Part shown: piece after piece, positions 11,024-21,489 of the stretch | How positions within the stretch are numbered: position 1 is the stretch's first letter | Layout: each line of letters opens with the position of its first letter | Assembly: GCA_951848785.1 (NCBI GenBank) | Contig: CATOUR010000062.1 | Coordinates: 310,001-374,000 of the forward strand | Direction: 5' to 3' | DNA: 64,000 nucleotides | Source of the DNA: Callosobruchus maculatus | Lineage: Eukaryota; Arthropoda; Insecta; Coleoptera; Chrysomelidae | Program-made: the position numbers and the translations under genes | Notes under the pieces: generated by a model | Database searches by the model: none | What the model was told of the DNA's origin: nothing | Seen by the model: only the letters and a program-made list of their open reading frames with translations

Positions 11024-11775
11024 TGAAGCAATCAGACACAGTCGTGACCTAGTTGTCATCTTAGATGCGAAAATGACTTTTCAGCCTCATATTGAAGGAT
11101 TAAAATTCGCGAATCAAATATCTAAAATGTTGGGATGGGATTTATTTGTAGGACCTGTCGAGACTTCCAAATGCAAGGGCCATGATTATCTCTTTACTAT
11201 GCATAATGCTTGCTTTGCCCCTGTGATATAGAACCCGCAGTATTTTACTTACATAAAGCGAAGAGAATCTATACAACAGACCCGGTTCCAAAATTGGTGA
11301 TCCTGTGCGTGACGGTAACTATGAACCAATTAGGCAACGGTTTAAATATTATGGCACTAAAGGACTGAAGAACCATGTCAAACTTATGCTTCATATTCAA
11401 AATATTTAATAATTATGACTGTCCCTACTTCCTATCCAAAATGAACATAAACCGACCTGACAGAAACTACCGACACTCTTTTTTAGAATTCCTTTTTGCA
11501 GAACTAACCTGGGTATCAATTCTCCAGTATTCAGGGCACAAAAGACTTTCAATGATGCAGCCACGAGCTTAGACGTATTTTCTATTGATTTTAATAAGTT
11601 CAAAAGGACTCTTAGAGTACAACTTATGTAAATGATAAAAGTATGGAAACTGACATAATTGTATCTAATTTTCTGACTTAGTTAGTTTTTAGTGATGTAG
11701 TATGTTAGTTTTGTATTTTTATTGCTTATATTTTGGCGCAGTTACATCCCAGTGTGCTAATAAACAAAAAAATAA
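11024..11775 (+). pseudogene. Jockey-like non-LTR retrotransposon, RT C-terminal remnant
   Basis: Reads SRDLVVILDAKMTFQPHIEG (usual RDLGVxxDxxLxFxxHI), then after several frameshifts and stops SNLCFIFKIFNNYDCPYFLS, INRPDRNYRHSF, and in another frame INSPVFRAQKTFNDAATSLD followed by VFSIDFNKFKRTLR. This is the standard C-terminal region of Jockey-like RT ORFs. The sequence ends in AATAAACAAAAAAATAAATAAATCA, an A-rich tail, so the 3' end is present. The catalytic core is missing, and several frames are needed to follow the protein. Confidence 0.85.
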
Positions 11776-11789
11776 ATAAATCATAGAGG

Positions 11790-12178
11790 TCGACAGGATT
11801 TAATTTGAATCCAAACCGATCTTTGCAAAAATGTTTGATTAAAAAAAGAATTGTTGGACAACTTCAGCTGTTGCAGAGACTATTAAATGCCCAGCTAAGG
11901 GCTTTGAGGAAGGAAACTCTACCAGCCTTACACTGTGTGACCTCTCCACAGCTTTTGATTGCGTGTCAGACAATATTCTGCTCTGTTTAGATGTCTTTGT
12001 CTCATATCTCAGCGGTCGTGAGTAAATTATTTTTCATAATTGGATGCGCTCACAAACAAGAGCAATTCCTTCTGAAGTACCGCAAGGTTCAATTCTAGGA
12101 CCATTTCTATTTATACTTTATATGAATGACATTTCTAATCGCCTCAGTTCTATGAAGTGTGTTTGGTTTTTTGCGTTA
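11790..12178 (+). pseudogene. Non-LTR retrotransposon RT core fragment
   Basis: Across frames one can read NLNPNRS (RT finger region), LCDLSTAFDCVSDNILL (usual DLSKAFDCVxHxILL), SYLSGRE, then RAIPSEVPQGSILGPFLFIL followed by YMNDIS. These are RT motifs of Jockey-like elements. The FADDT box that should follow is missing, because a MITE begins at 12179. Frameshifts occur between the blocks. It starts directly after the A-rich tail of the preceding fragment and could be another copy of a related element. Confidence 0.83.
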
Positions 12179-12644
12179 GGGCCGTATTCATAGTTGTCTC
12201 TTGAGTAATACTTAACGTTCCCTTAAGTAATACTCAAAGGTTACTTAAGGGATCCTAAAATATGGCCTTCCTTGTGTTTCTGTTTCCTAGACTACATCTC
12301 CGAGACGACGGGGTTCAATTGGCGACGTTGTCGTATTTCAAATATAAGTCAATTTATTATTCGTATGCCTACGCATTTCGATGTTTTTTGTTATCTCTTT
12401 TTGTTTTTTGCCACTATTTCGTATCTTGTGCCAGAAATTTTTCCGGATATGACAGAAACTGGCAACACCGTACTCGAAAATTAACCTACAAAATCGCCTT
12501 GACTGCAACGAAATGCCATGTTGACATGTGATGTTGACATTTCGTTACTTGAGTAATACTCAAGGGATCCTAAAGTAGCTGTCGAAACACAAAAGTACCG
12601 TCAAGTATTAAGGGACTCTTAAGTATCGACTATAAATACAACCC
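12179..12644. mobile_element. MITE with GGGCCGTATTCATAGT ends (PIF/Harbinger-like)
   Basis: The left end GGGCCGTATTCATAGTTGTC matches the inverse of the right end GACTATAAATACAACCC. The subterminal parts also mirror (TACTTAAGRGTCCCTTAA, TTGAGTAATACTCAA). The body is 466 bp and the ORFs inside it match nothing. The flanks TTA and TTT are compatible with a 3-bp TWA target with one change. End sequence and possible TTA target resemble PIF/Harbinger, but I cannot confirm it. It truncates the RT fragment on its left. Confidence 0.72.
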
Positions 12645-12914
12645 TTTAATCATCTGAGCCCCTTTTTTAATAAATTGCAGACAAGCATCCTCACCTCATA
12701 CGACTCACTAACCAAATTAAAAATTTTTCAACCTTGCGTTTTATTATTTTTTCAAACTGAACATTTAATATTTCATCGTCACTTCCTCGATTTCGTTCGA
12801 TGAACTCGAATAGCTTGGAAGAAGTAAACAAAGATTTTGTTTGTTTGAACCATGAGAGATGGTAGCACATGGTTATTTGTTATGTTTCCAGATCTTCTTC
12901 GGGTAAAGTGATTG

Positions 12915-13294
12915 TATTTTCCTTATATAGGCATTCTCATTTGAAAAAATCATCTCTGATTGAAGTTTTATTTAATCGACCGACTTCTCCAAGCACAAAC
13001 GTAATTCAAATTTGACCGTCTAACCTAAGCTGAGGCATTTCATGCTTAGAAATCCGGCAAAACCACAGCCTTCTAAATTTTATATTCTCTGCGATATTCA
13101 TTTTTTTCTAATGTCGACGTATACCGAAAACGGTCATTTACACCTAAACAGTTCGCTCAAGTCCCACATGTGATACAAAAAGTCACACAAGAATTCACCA
13201 AGGAATCTGAGTATGTAATAATATATAAGGTATTTATTCCATTTAAAAAAATATAACTTCGGTACGTTTCGTGTTTTGGAGACACCCTGTATAA
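12915..13294. repeat. Half-element of the palindrome family, ending GACACCCTGTATA
   Basis: Runs GGCATTCTCATTTGAAAAAA, TGATTGAAGTTT, CGACTTCTCCAAGCAC, AAATTTGACCGTCTAACC, GCATTTCATGCTTAG and on to the terminal ACACCCTGTATA. The same order is seen at 16360-16680, 29210-29590, 39200-39540 and 52770-53120. Only the right-hand half is here. Confidence 0.75.
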
Positions 13295-14351
13295 CATTAC
13301 TGACATTTTACGACAGAACCCCAAGAACGAATGTCTCGATAAATTCACCTATTTCTGCTAATTTTAATCTTTATTTTTCGAATTGCGATGTCAATAATGT
13401 TACATTGAATCAACTGATTAATTCAATCAACTGCCAGTTGAACTCTTCACATTTTTTCAAATTAGTTTTATTTGTGAACTAAGTCACTATCTGAACACGT
13501 CTTTAGAGCTAACAGAATTTCGGTCAAATGATATTCTTTTTGTCATTAGTTGGAAGCGATTTTGTCCTGTAATTGGATCTCGTGTCTGTTGTCTCATAAC
13601 ATGAACATATTTTTGAAATTAGTTCCTTTTTCATCAAATACTTTAGCCATAATGCTTCGTGTCGAATAACGTGAATAACCCGGTAGCAGATCGACAGTGA
13701 TCAAAAACAACAAGCTCCCTTAGAACCCGATAATCTTTAATGACGCGGCTCCGTCATAAAACAGGTGGCAGGTCGTGAAGAAATCAGCGCCATCTAGATG
13801 CCATAAAGTCTACGGTGGCGGTGAAGTAAAGTGAGCGTTTACCCCGTCGTAAAATCCGGTGGAAGTGTGTGTAATACACCGACCGTCACATAAAATTAAT
13901 CCAAACGGAGCGGCAGAGCGGGATGGAAGTAGCCGCGAAGAGGCGGGTGGAAGCGAGAGGGAGAGAAAAGAGAGTCATAAGCGTCAAATTGTAGTGTCGT
14001 AAAGTTCGGGCGGACGAGGTGGCTGGCGACACCGCGGTCGCAATCGTGGTAGGCCGCCGTTGCTCTTGCTGCTGCTGTTTTAGACCCCGACACAAGGATT
14101 TATGCACTTTAAGGTTAGGTTGCATCTCTGATGACGGACCATTTGAATATCCGCTGTTTTCTTCGATATCGGTCGATTTAGATAATAGTATATTGTTCAA
14201 CAAACGATAAGGACCGTAGTAACCATGGCCGTCTCTACACTAGGCCGAAGCCTTAGATGTGGCAACGTGGCTTAGCTGTCAAATAGTGGGCCTATAGTTT
14301 CAGAATAATTATTACATTTTATATGTGTTAGAGTTCATCTCGGTTAATAAA
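13295..14351. other. Unassigned DNA with a GC-rich patch at 13790-14100
   Basis: 13790-14100 is clearly GC-richer than its surroundings, with CpG-containing stretches (GCCGCGAAGAGGCGGG, GGCGACACCGCGGTCG). It could be unique host sequence such as a promoter or first-exon region. The overlapping frames (for example 13886-14203 minus) show no family I recognise. Confidence 0.35.
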
Positions 14352-14633
14352 TCAAGAAAAATACTTTTTAGAACTACTACTACTAGTAAACGCAACCTGT
14401 TTCCTGCTGCCACTTCCACTTTCACTTAAATGAACACTCAATTTACTTTGTAAATTGTCAATTGAGCTAGAAAAATTCACTATTAGGTCACTGTGAAGCC
14501 ATTCTTGCTGGTCTTGATTCCCTTTCACTATCAAATCTTTTCGTAGGTATGCCCAGATGCATGCCCAGCTGAGTTCTATTAACTGTATTCTTCTGTGATA
14601 TTTGGGAGGTCCAGAAAACATTGCAGGTACCAC
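14352..14633 (-). other. Open frame of unknown status downstream of THAP-like sequence
   Basis: A 93-residue minus-strand frame (MVPAMFSGPPKYHRRIQLIE, later WLHSDLIVNFSSSIDNLQSK, ending in a Ser run) with mixed composition. It lies on the same strand and downstream of the THAP-like starts, so it could be a later exon of the same gene or transposon. I recognise no domain. It may also be a chance frame. Confidence 0.25.
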
Positions 14634-14693
14634 ATATTGTGCTTTAAAATAGGTCTTATCCTTTGAAATGTTTGTAAATTATTATCTTTATTC

Positions 14694-14804
14694 TTATAAA
14701 TATAACCAGCCCTTACGAGGAATACATTTCACCCACTTCTGTTTATGTCCTTTATTGGAAGCACAATTGCTAGTGCAACCTGGTACTACACACTTTGCAG
14801 GCAT
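14694..14804 (-). pseudogene. THAP-like zinc-finger N-terminus, copy 1
   Basis: On the minus strand an ATG at 14804 begins MPAKCVVPGCTSNCASNKG, followed by KQKWVKCIPRKGW and a stop at 14694. The MPxxCxVPGCxSN start is typical of C2CH THAP domains, and WxxxIPRK occurs later in them. The normal middle part (FPxD...W) is missing and no His completes the C2CH site, so the domain is too short to fold. THAP domains occur in host regulators and in P-like and other transposases. I cannot tell which this is. Confidence 0.55.
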
Positions 14805-15045
14805 CTTTTTATCTTTATAGTTTCGTTTGTGCAGGTAAATAGAAACACATTAAAAGTCACCTTCCACTGTTCTTTGTTACTCTGGACGGCTATGTTGGTA
14901 TGTCCTTTATTGGAAGCACAATTGCTAGTGCAACCTGGTACTACACACTTTGCAGGCATCTTTTTATCTTTATAGTTTCGTTTGCGCAGGTAAATAATTA
15001 GAAACACATTAAAAATCACCTTCCACTCTTCTTTGTTACTCTGGA
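14739..15045. repeat. Tandem duplication of about 156 bp carrying the THAP-like start
   Basis: The block from ATGTCCTTTATTGGAAGCAC through GCAGGCATCTTTTTATC to TTCTTTGTTACTCTGGA appears at about 14743-14887 and again at about 14899-15043, with a few substitutions and one 4-bp insertion (TAATTA for TA). Both copies keep MPAKCVVPGCTSNCASNKG on the minus strand (second ATG at 14959). The second copy's frame then runs through the junction into the first copy. Confidence 0.9.
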
Positions 15046-15084
15046 AGAATTACACTAATGACACAAGCTCGGCCCGCTATTTCA

Positions 15085-15830
15085 TATTGCCATATTTCAA
15101 TGCTCCGGCCTAGTGAGTAAAGTCGGCCATGTAGTAACTCACGCAGGCAACTATGCTGTGTGGAGTCAAGGCAGTTAGTCCTTTGTGAATCCTGGTAAGG
15201 GACACTGTGCCATTCTCTTGGAACTGCAAAGAGATGACCCTATCCTAAATATAAGGAGTGATAAATTTCTCCTCTCCTCTCGTTTTGACTACAATATTAC
15301 GGTGGAGTATCCTACAAGGAGAGAGTAGGTGACAAGCAGCAGGCGGCCTATTGAGGGAGGAGGGCCAGTCTGGTACACGGACGACTCACTCACCGACGAA
15401 GGCTTCGGCGCTGGGGTCTATGGGCCAAAAACAAAGCTCTCCCTTTTTCGGGGGGGGTATTCCAAGCAGAGATATATGCGATTTCAGTTTAAGCCTTTAG
15501 AAGGCGGATCACCATCTTGCTCTGACAGCCAGGCAGCATTAAAAGCATTAAGTGCCTGTAGGTTTACATCAAGGCTCGTTCTGCAATGCAAGAAGGCCAT
15601 AACACCTTCAAACGTCACTTGTACGTGATGGGGGTGGCAAGTGACCCGACGTGGACACCCTGTGGAGAGGAGGAAGGCACACATTCTATGTCGTTGTGAA
15701 GCTCTTAGGTATCACAGGCAGAGCATACTAGGTTCAAGGGTAGGATATAAGGAACTAAGGCCACCCTCACCTTTGTGATGAGGGCTGGACTTAGAGAAAC
15801 GCCTAGAAAGCCTATTACCTAATTCAGAAA
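15085..15830 (+). pseudogene. R1/LOA-like retrotransposon RNase H and C-terminal region
   Basis: Reads ILELQRDDPILNIRSDKFL, then GGPVWYTDDSLTDEGFGAGV (usual WYTDGSKT, first RNase H Asp), a frameshift at a G run near 15450 giving FQAEIYAIS (catalytic Glu), and CSDSQAALKALSACRFTSRL (third acidic residue). Then, after a deletion, a degenerate CGEEEGTH block (usual CGEEEET...H...C). This is the RNase H and cysteine/histidine tail of R1/LOA-like or I-like elements. The region after the third acidic motif (usual WVPGHxG) is deleted. Several frame changes make it dead. Confidence 0.83.
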
Positions 15831-15834
15831 CTTT

Positions 15835-16200
15835 TTGGGACTACTATATACTTCGTCTGCCTACTGGCATCGGGAAAGGACTGCCTTCTATCTTTGTATC
15901 TGTAGAGTGGGGAGGGTGAGTAGTCCCACTGCACTTAGGCAACAACTGGCCCATTGTGCATCCTCCCAGGGAGTTGTTTCCTCAGGTCATCGTCCATACT
16001 CCCAATGTTGGGAAGGTGGACAAGTCGATTGGGGAGATCTCCCTTATGTGGATAGGTGTAGGCCAAGACTCGCCGAACTCTCCAATAGAAGATAAGTCTG
16101 GGCATTCACATATGACGTGTTCCACAATTTTGTCTTCCCTTTCACACATTCTACATCACAATGTGTCATATGTGGAGGTGTTTTGGGGTTTCCTGTGTTG
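15835..16200 (-). pseudogene. R1/LOA-like retrotransposon C-terminal tail, opposite orientation
   Basis: The minus strand from about 16190 reads CRMCEREDKIVEHVICECPD and LSSIGEFGESWPTPI, then HIREISPIDLSTF. The CxxC...EHxxCECP pattern is the C-terminal zinc-binding region following RNase H in R1/LOA-like elements. It abuts the plus-strand RNase H fragment tail to tail, so two truncated copies inserted in opposite orientation or one rearranged. Plus-strand frames over this stretch are shadows. Confidence 0.78.
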
Positions 16201-16205
16201 ACAAT

Positions 16206-16852
16206 GACCAGTCAGGCTAGGCTGCTAGGTTGCTTATACGAAAGAAAAATGAAAAACACCGATTTGACTGAAAATTTGAAATAAAACGAAAACTAAAAAA
16301 GATTGATATTGACAATCCTATATTGTTGGAAAGGTTATCAGATTTTACATTTAATGGTATAAAAAATAGGCATTCCCATTTGAAATCACGTTACCAGGTA
16401 TTGAAATTTGCTCAATTAATCTACTGATTTCACCGAGTACAAAAAGAATTCAAATTTGACCGTCTGAGCTAAGGTGACGCATTTCATACTTAACCACACC
16501 GCCAAGTCACGGCCTTCTAAGTTTTGTAATCGCTGCGATATTCAATTTTTTTCTAATAACCTATTTATATCAAAAAAGAGAGTTGCGCCTAAACGGTTCG
16601 TTTAAAGTTCCATATATGAATATAAATTGACAATAAAATTTACTAAGGAATCCAAATATAATATTTAGTGGGTTCTGTTCAAAAAATGTATGTTTGACAT
16701 GAATCACCTTGTATAGAGGCCAAAATTTAAGTAAAAAAATATTTTAAGGTTATAGCCTTCAAGACCCCCTAGCATGACCATGTAATAGATTTTTGAAGTT
16801 CGTTTTAGTAAGCCCACAACCCTCCGTCCACTCACTATTGGCCCACCCTGTA
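16206..16852. repeat. Right half of the GGGCCAATAGTGCGTGG palindrome family
   Basis: Begins near GGCTGCTAGGTTGCTTA and ends TCACTATTGGCCCACCCTGTA. It is collinear with the right arms at 39050-39699 and 52620-53266 (AAAAACACCGATTTGACTGA, GATTGATATTGACAAT, AGTAAGCCCACAACCCTCCG). No left arm is present. Confidence 0.85.
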
Positions 16853-16864
16853 TATTTTTTTAAT

Positions 16865-17105
16865 CGCTCTCGCCCTCAGAACTTTCGGTATCCAGACAAT
16901 GTTTCCATGCGTCAGCATAGGTCTAATGCCAATGGTATATGGTATAGATCCAATGAGTCACTCTTGGCGACAGGCCCCAAGTGCGTCTCACTGTTCGTCG
17001 ACATTGTTCATACACGATATAAACTCTTTAGGCTCTACTGTCTAAGTGAGTTCCACGTCAGCATCCTGTCAAGGGTAATACCTAAAACGGCCTTCTTTCT
17101 AACGT
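16865..17105 (-). pseudogene. R1-like retrotransposon fragment (post-RT region)
   Basis: On the minus strand one can read KAVLGITLDRMLTWNS (usual LGVxLDxxLxW), then in another frame CRRTVRRTWGLSPRVTHWIY (usual RxxGRTWGLxPxxxxWxY), then degenerate TYADAW. This block lies between RT and RNase H in R1-like elements. A plus-strand frame of 163 codons (16793-17284) overlaps it, starts inside the preceding repeat and matches nothing, so I treat it as a shadow. Confidence 0.75.
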
Positions 17106-17726
17106 TTTATCGTAATATTTCAGCAGCAAACGGACAACAGATAAGGACCCTATGCGGCGTCATTAAAACTGTGCCAATTCCTCCGTATTCCCTTCCGGAA
17201 ATTTCCCGTTATAAATGCAATAATTTATCATTTGATATTAATTATGCGTTTTATCAATCTGACAAAAACACAGTTGGCATTTGAAATATCTGTTATTAAA
17301 CTCTCTACCAAGCGGTAATCACTGGCGCAGAACCTTGGAGAAATCTGCTGGTTGATTAGCGGTTTCGCATTTTTTTGCCGCTCATATACACAGCTAGGTA
17401 ATTAAGCTCGCTAGGAAAATTTTTGGAATCTTGCGAAACAGGATGACAAACCCCTATTATCAGTTTAACTACTTACAGATGGTGTTCTTCTTTTTGGAAA
17501 CGGGGCATCCAAGTTCATATAAAATAAAGTTCTTACACCTCTTTTGCGTCAAACAGGTTCCGGTACGTAATAAATAGCAAATTAGTTATTTTATGCGAAT
17601 TATATTTTTTACCTGTAAGCGGTGCAGCCAGATTTTTGTCACTTTTTCATGTTTTTAACGTGTTTGACCTACACTTGTATTAATTGGTTATATATGTTAT
17701 TTTAACTGTTGTTCTTTTAGCTTTTT
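17106..17726. other. Unassigned spacer
   Basis: No recognisable coding or repeat structure. Confidence 0.5.
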
Positions 17727-17990
17727 ACTTCCCACACCGATAGGTGAGGAGAGTATTCTGTGATCGCGAAAATTTTCGATTTTGAGATAATACGCTTTTT
17801 GTTTTGACGTCTACATGACGAAAATCCACATCACCCATTTCCGTCGGTCTGTCTGTTGGAGTTTTAACGTCGTAATCTCAGTAACCGCTGCATGGATTGT
17901 GATGAAGTTTGGGCGATATGCTGTGGGGTCGTAGTAGGTAATGCTGCTATAATTTTGGAAATCGCTGCACGGGCAATGTTGTGGTCGTTT
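17727..17990 (+). repeat. Dispersed repeat family P, short copy
   Basis: Begins ACTTCCCACACCGATAGGTG, then GATCGCGAAAATTTTCGATT, TTTCCGTCGGTCTGTCTG, CGTAATCTCAGTAACCGCTG and GGGTCGTAGTAGGTAATGCT. This is only the first 260 bp of the family consensus seen at 2935. Confidence 0.85.
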
Positions 17991-20307
17991 TCAGTATAAT
18001 ACAGTATGTGATTCGAGGTGTTTTTCTTGGATATTGATCCATTTTTTTCACAAATCTTGTTGAAAGGATTCTTATGAGTAATCGTTACCAAAATTACAGG
18101 TGTATCCAGTTAAAGATGTCCAATCTGATAACACAACATAATAAATGTTCCCTAGAAGATAGAATTTTTGACAAAAGATAATAAAAACTAAAAAAGCTTC
18201 ACCGTTTTCACATGTTTTACCGATCATATCTTCGAATTTGTAGTTATTGTAATAAATCAAGAGTTGTTGAATGTCTGTAATGCTCAAAAAACCACATATT
18301 TTTCATTATATCTTTTTAATACAGTTATATATAATTAATAAATATGTCGTTGAAAAGCTTTACAGAAAAAAATTGTATTGGGCAGTTTTTCACACATCAA
18401 GAACATGAAAAAGGTTAAACTGAAATCTGAATACTGCAAAAAATCATAGAAGTATTTTTTCAAAAATTCCTTGATAAGAGGAGCCGATAAATTCCATGTT
18501 AAGCTTTTTTTACATAAAAAAAGTGAAATTTATTTTTCCGCAACTTTTTGTTTTTTGGAGATAGAATCATTACCCATGACTTTTGTAGCATTTTTCGTCT
18601 TTAAAAAGTTTCCAATGATAATCATCGCAGCCAAAAAAAAAAAGAAAAAATACTTTTGAGGGTACCTAAGTATCACTTGTTCTTTTGCTTTTGTTTTTTC
18701 TTCCTGTAACATTAAATCCATGTAAGACTTTGTGATACAACGCTGTCCACATTCTATCCAACATTTGCTTCACAAAACGTGCTGCTTTCGAGAAAAGTAA
18801 AACCTGATATTTTGAGCTTTTCAAAGCCATTTGGAGATTATCCTTCGACTTTCAAGTTAAGCTGTTCTAGTACCCTATGCGATTTATTTCCGTAAATTTG
18901 ACAGATTTACTATATTACTATTATATTTCTATGTTCAGCATTTCAATAATAACAATCGCTTTTATTGGCAAATCTATACTTGATAAAAAAACATATAATG
19001 ACAACAAGAAAGAATAAAAAATAAGTTTATGGTTTGCCAAAAGGCAGATGGACTTCCAGTTCTTCCACTCAGCCTTGTTGTAATGACAAAATTAGATGAA
19101 TAATTATAGAATAGAGAAATCCATTATTTCAGTGAATAAGAATCAACTGAAAAGAACAAAACGTATAAAAATAAAATTCTATCAGATGGGCAGTGCATAT
19201 AATAGCAAATGAGAGTAGAGTTGATTACATTATTTGAAAGCAAGCAAATTTAGAGAGCCAATAAGTTATCAAATGTTATTACTTTCTCAAAAATGAGATT
19301 TTTTTGAACTAATTATAGAATTTGGGAGCTATGTATAAAACGATTTTCTAATAAATTTGATTAAGCTGCGGAATCAATAATTTAATTTTATGTCGTGTAT
19401 TTATATAATGAATACACGATCTTAGTGTAATTTTGTCGGGCAAATATTTTGGATGGGTGGTTGATACTACTTTATGAATTAGGCAACAGATATTTAGTTG
19501 CCATCTTTGCTTCATATTGAACCAACGAAGTTCCTTAAATTTTTCTGAAAGTCGGTCATATTTGTGAAGGCGTTCACAGGAACTTTGGATATTTTTTGAA
19601 GCCTGTTAGCTTCAAATTCAAGTCACAAAGGCCCATAAAATAAATCTGCATAATGTACGTGAGATAGTACAAGATGTTCACACAAAATTTTCCTTTCAGT
19701 AGTTGAGAGAATTTTTCGGCTATTATATAGGTAACTTATTTAATTGAAGCAATTGATTTTTTAATTACATGGTACTATGCAAAGCCTAATAGCGACGTAT
19801 TTTCACCGCTTTTCACTGAAAATGCGAGAATTTCCACACATTCTAAACGCAGCTCTCATTCTCCATGCAATGTTGATAGCGTGTTGATCAAGTGTATTAT
19901 GACTCAGTTACTAACAGATATTCGCCGCAGAAAGATCGCGTTTCACTTCTACTACTAACGTTGTGCTGTATTGTGCAAAATATGCGGTTTTCGTTCAAAA
20001 TTAGTGAAAATACCCAGTGAACTTTATATCTTCTCTCTTGGGACTGCATTTTTTCAATGTGGATATGCAGCCTGAGGCCGTCAAACTTGCTGGGCTTCTT
20101 TTATCGATCAGGTGACAGCCATTTTTATAATTAACATAGTTTATTTGAATGTATAGGACTGAAGACAAGTTTGCTGCGCAACATTGCAATCCAAAAATAT
20201 AATTAATGATATTTTTATTGTGGATCAGTGAGGCAAAAAGGCAAGTAAAATAACGGCGGTTGCAGTTATAGGTTATATCACTTTCCGTCGGAACTCGCAC
20301 AGCAATA
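17991..20307. other. AT-rich DNA without recognisable genes
   Basis: No protein, RNA or terminal-repeat structure identified. A near-pure A run lies at about 18632-18650. Short frames are AT-driven. Confidence 0.5.
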
Positions 20308-20685
20308 TACAGGGTGTTTCCTAATTGAATGCCAATATTCATGGGGGCGATTTTTGGGTCCATTCTAAGAAGAAAACTTCATATGAACGTATGTCCTAAA
20401 CGTCTTACATTTTGAGATACAGGGTGGCAAAGTTTCCAAAAATAAATAATTTATTATTAATATCTGCAATACCACTTCAAATATTTTAATGAAATTCGTC
20501 ATACATGTAATATAAATCAAGATGCATTTTTCTTAAATTTCCACCATTGGCGTTCGTTCGTAATTTTACCCTGTATCTCAAAAGGTAAGACGTTTAGGAC
20601 ATACGTCCATATGAAGTTTTCTTCTTAAAATGGACACAAAAATCGCCCACATGAATATTGACATTCAATTAGGAAACACCCTATA
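20308..20685. mobile_element. Palindromic element with TACAGGGTGTTTCC ends
   Basis: The left arm (TACAGGGTGTTTCCTAATTG, CGATTTTTGGGTCCATT, TCATATGAACGTATGTCCTA, AACGTCTTAC, GATACAGGGTGG) is mirrored by the right arm ending CAATTAGGAAACACCCTATA. Arms are about 118 bp (20308-20427 and 20567-20685) around a spacer of about 140 bp. A second TACAGGGT/ACCCTGTA pair marks the inner end of the arms. No coding. Confidence 0.88.
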
Positions 20686-21489
20686 TAATGTTACGGTAAA
20701 GTGCTTAGATGACTACTTTATAAACTAGCTGGATCACTGGCGCCGCCAGAAAATTGTGCAGGGGGGGGCGACTTACTTAAATTGAGTGCTGAAATCGGGG
20801 CAGAGGAGACAAATTCGGTTTTTGCTTATACAAGTTTTTTATCTTTGCTGCTCCGGGGGGGGGGCGACGGCCCCCCCCTGCTCCCCTCTGCCGGCGCCCA
20901 TGAGCTGGATAGTATACAAACTATTCAAACGCCTGGTTATTTTAGGGGAAAGTTATCACTCAATTAAAATATCAACGAATGATTGTTAATTTGTATAATA
21001 TCCAGATAGTTTGTAAACTATCGCTACTAATTGTAGCTAAAGAACAACCCCCAGTATTTGGATAAAGTGTGAATTAAATGCTCCTAGTAATCTGTAATAA
21101 CTAACTCGTTAGTTGGCATGCAAGCTAAGCTATTTCCTTTGGTTAATTTAACTTAAATAATTCCTAGATAAAAATATGGTTTACCAACTAGCTGGCAGTT
21201 ACATATTACTAGAAATATTCAGTTCACACTTTATCCAAATACTATAGACAGTTCTTAAACTAGCCAAAAACCCTGGCCAATTTTTGTAATTATTTTCTGG
21301 TCTGTACTTTGATGGCAATTCTTGGATAGTTCACAAACTCGCTGGATAGTATACAAACTAACCAACATTTCTTGCTATTCTAATTGAAATGTAACTTTCC
21401 ACTAAATTAACTAGGTATCTGGATAGTTTAGATACTATCCAGCTGGTTTTTCAAAATATCCAAGTAGACACTTTAACCGTAACATTATA
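20684..21489. mobile_element. Foldback element with TATAATGTTACGG ends and internal GGATAGT motifs
   Basis: Ends TATAATGTTACGGTAAAGTG and CACTTTAACCGTAACATTATA are inverted repeats (about 21 bp, one indel). Inside, CTGGATAGTNTNNAAACTA and its inverse recur (about 20904, 21002, 21322, 21342, 21418, 21428). A second nested inverted pair AGTATTTGGATAAAGTGTGAA / TTCACACTTTATCCAAATACT lies near 21052 and 21222. The left end directly adjoins the preceding palindrome. No protein coding; class unknown. Confidence 0.72.
20739..20898. mobile_element. Nested short element with GGCGCCGSCAG ends and G/C runs
   Basis: GGCGCCGCCAG at 20739 mirrors CTGCCGGCGCC ending at 20898. Each is followed inward by a run of eight Gs (or Cs) (GTGCAGGGGGGGGCGAC; GCCCCCCCCTGCTCC). 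It splits a TAGCTGGAT-type motif of the surrounding element, so it inserted later. About 160 bp, noncoding. Confidence 0.6.

Noticed and set aside
12262..12531. 89-codon frame
   Set aside because: Lies entirely within the MITE at 12179-12644 and matches nothing.
13886..14203. 105-codon minus frame and overlapping plus frame as host genes
   Set aside because: Overlapping open frames on both strands in GC-rich DNA, no recognisable domain or splice context.
16793..17284. 163-codon plus-strand open frame
   Set aside because: It starts inside a palindrome half copy, and the opposite strand carries recognisable R1-like motifs over the same stretch.
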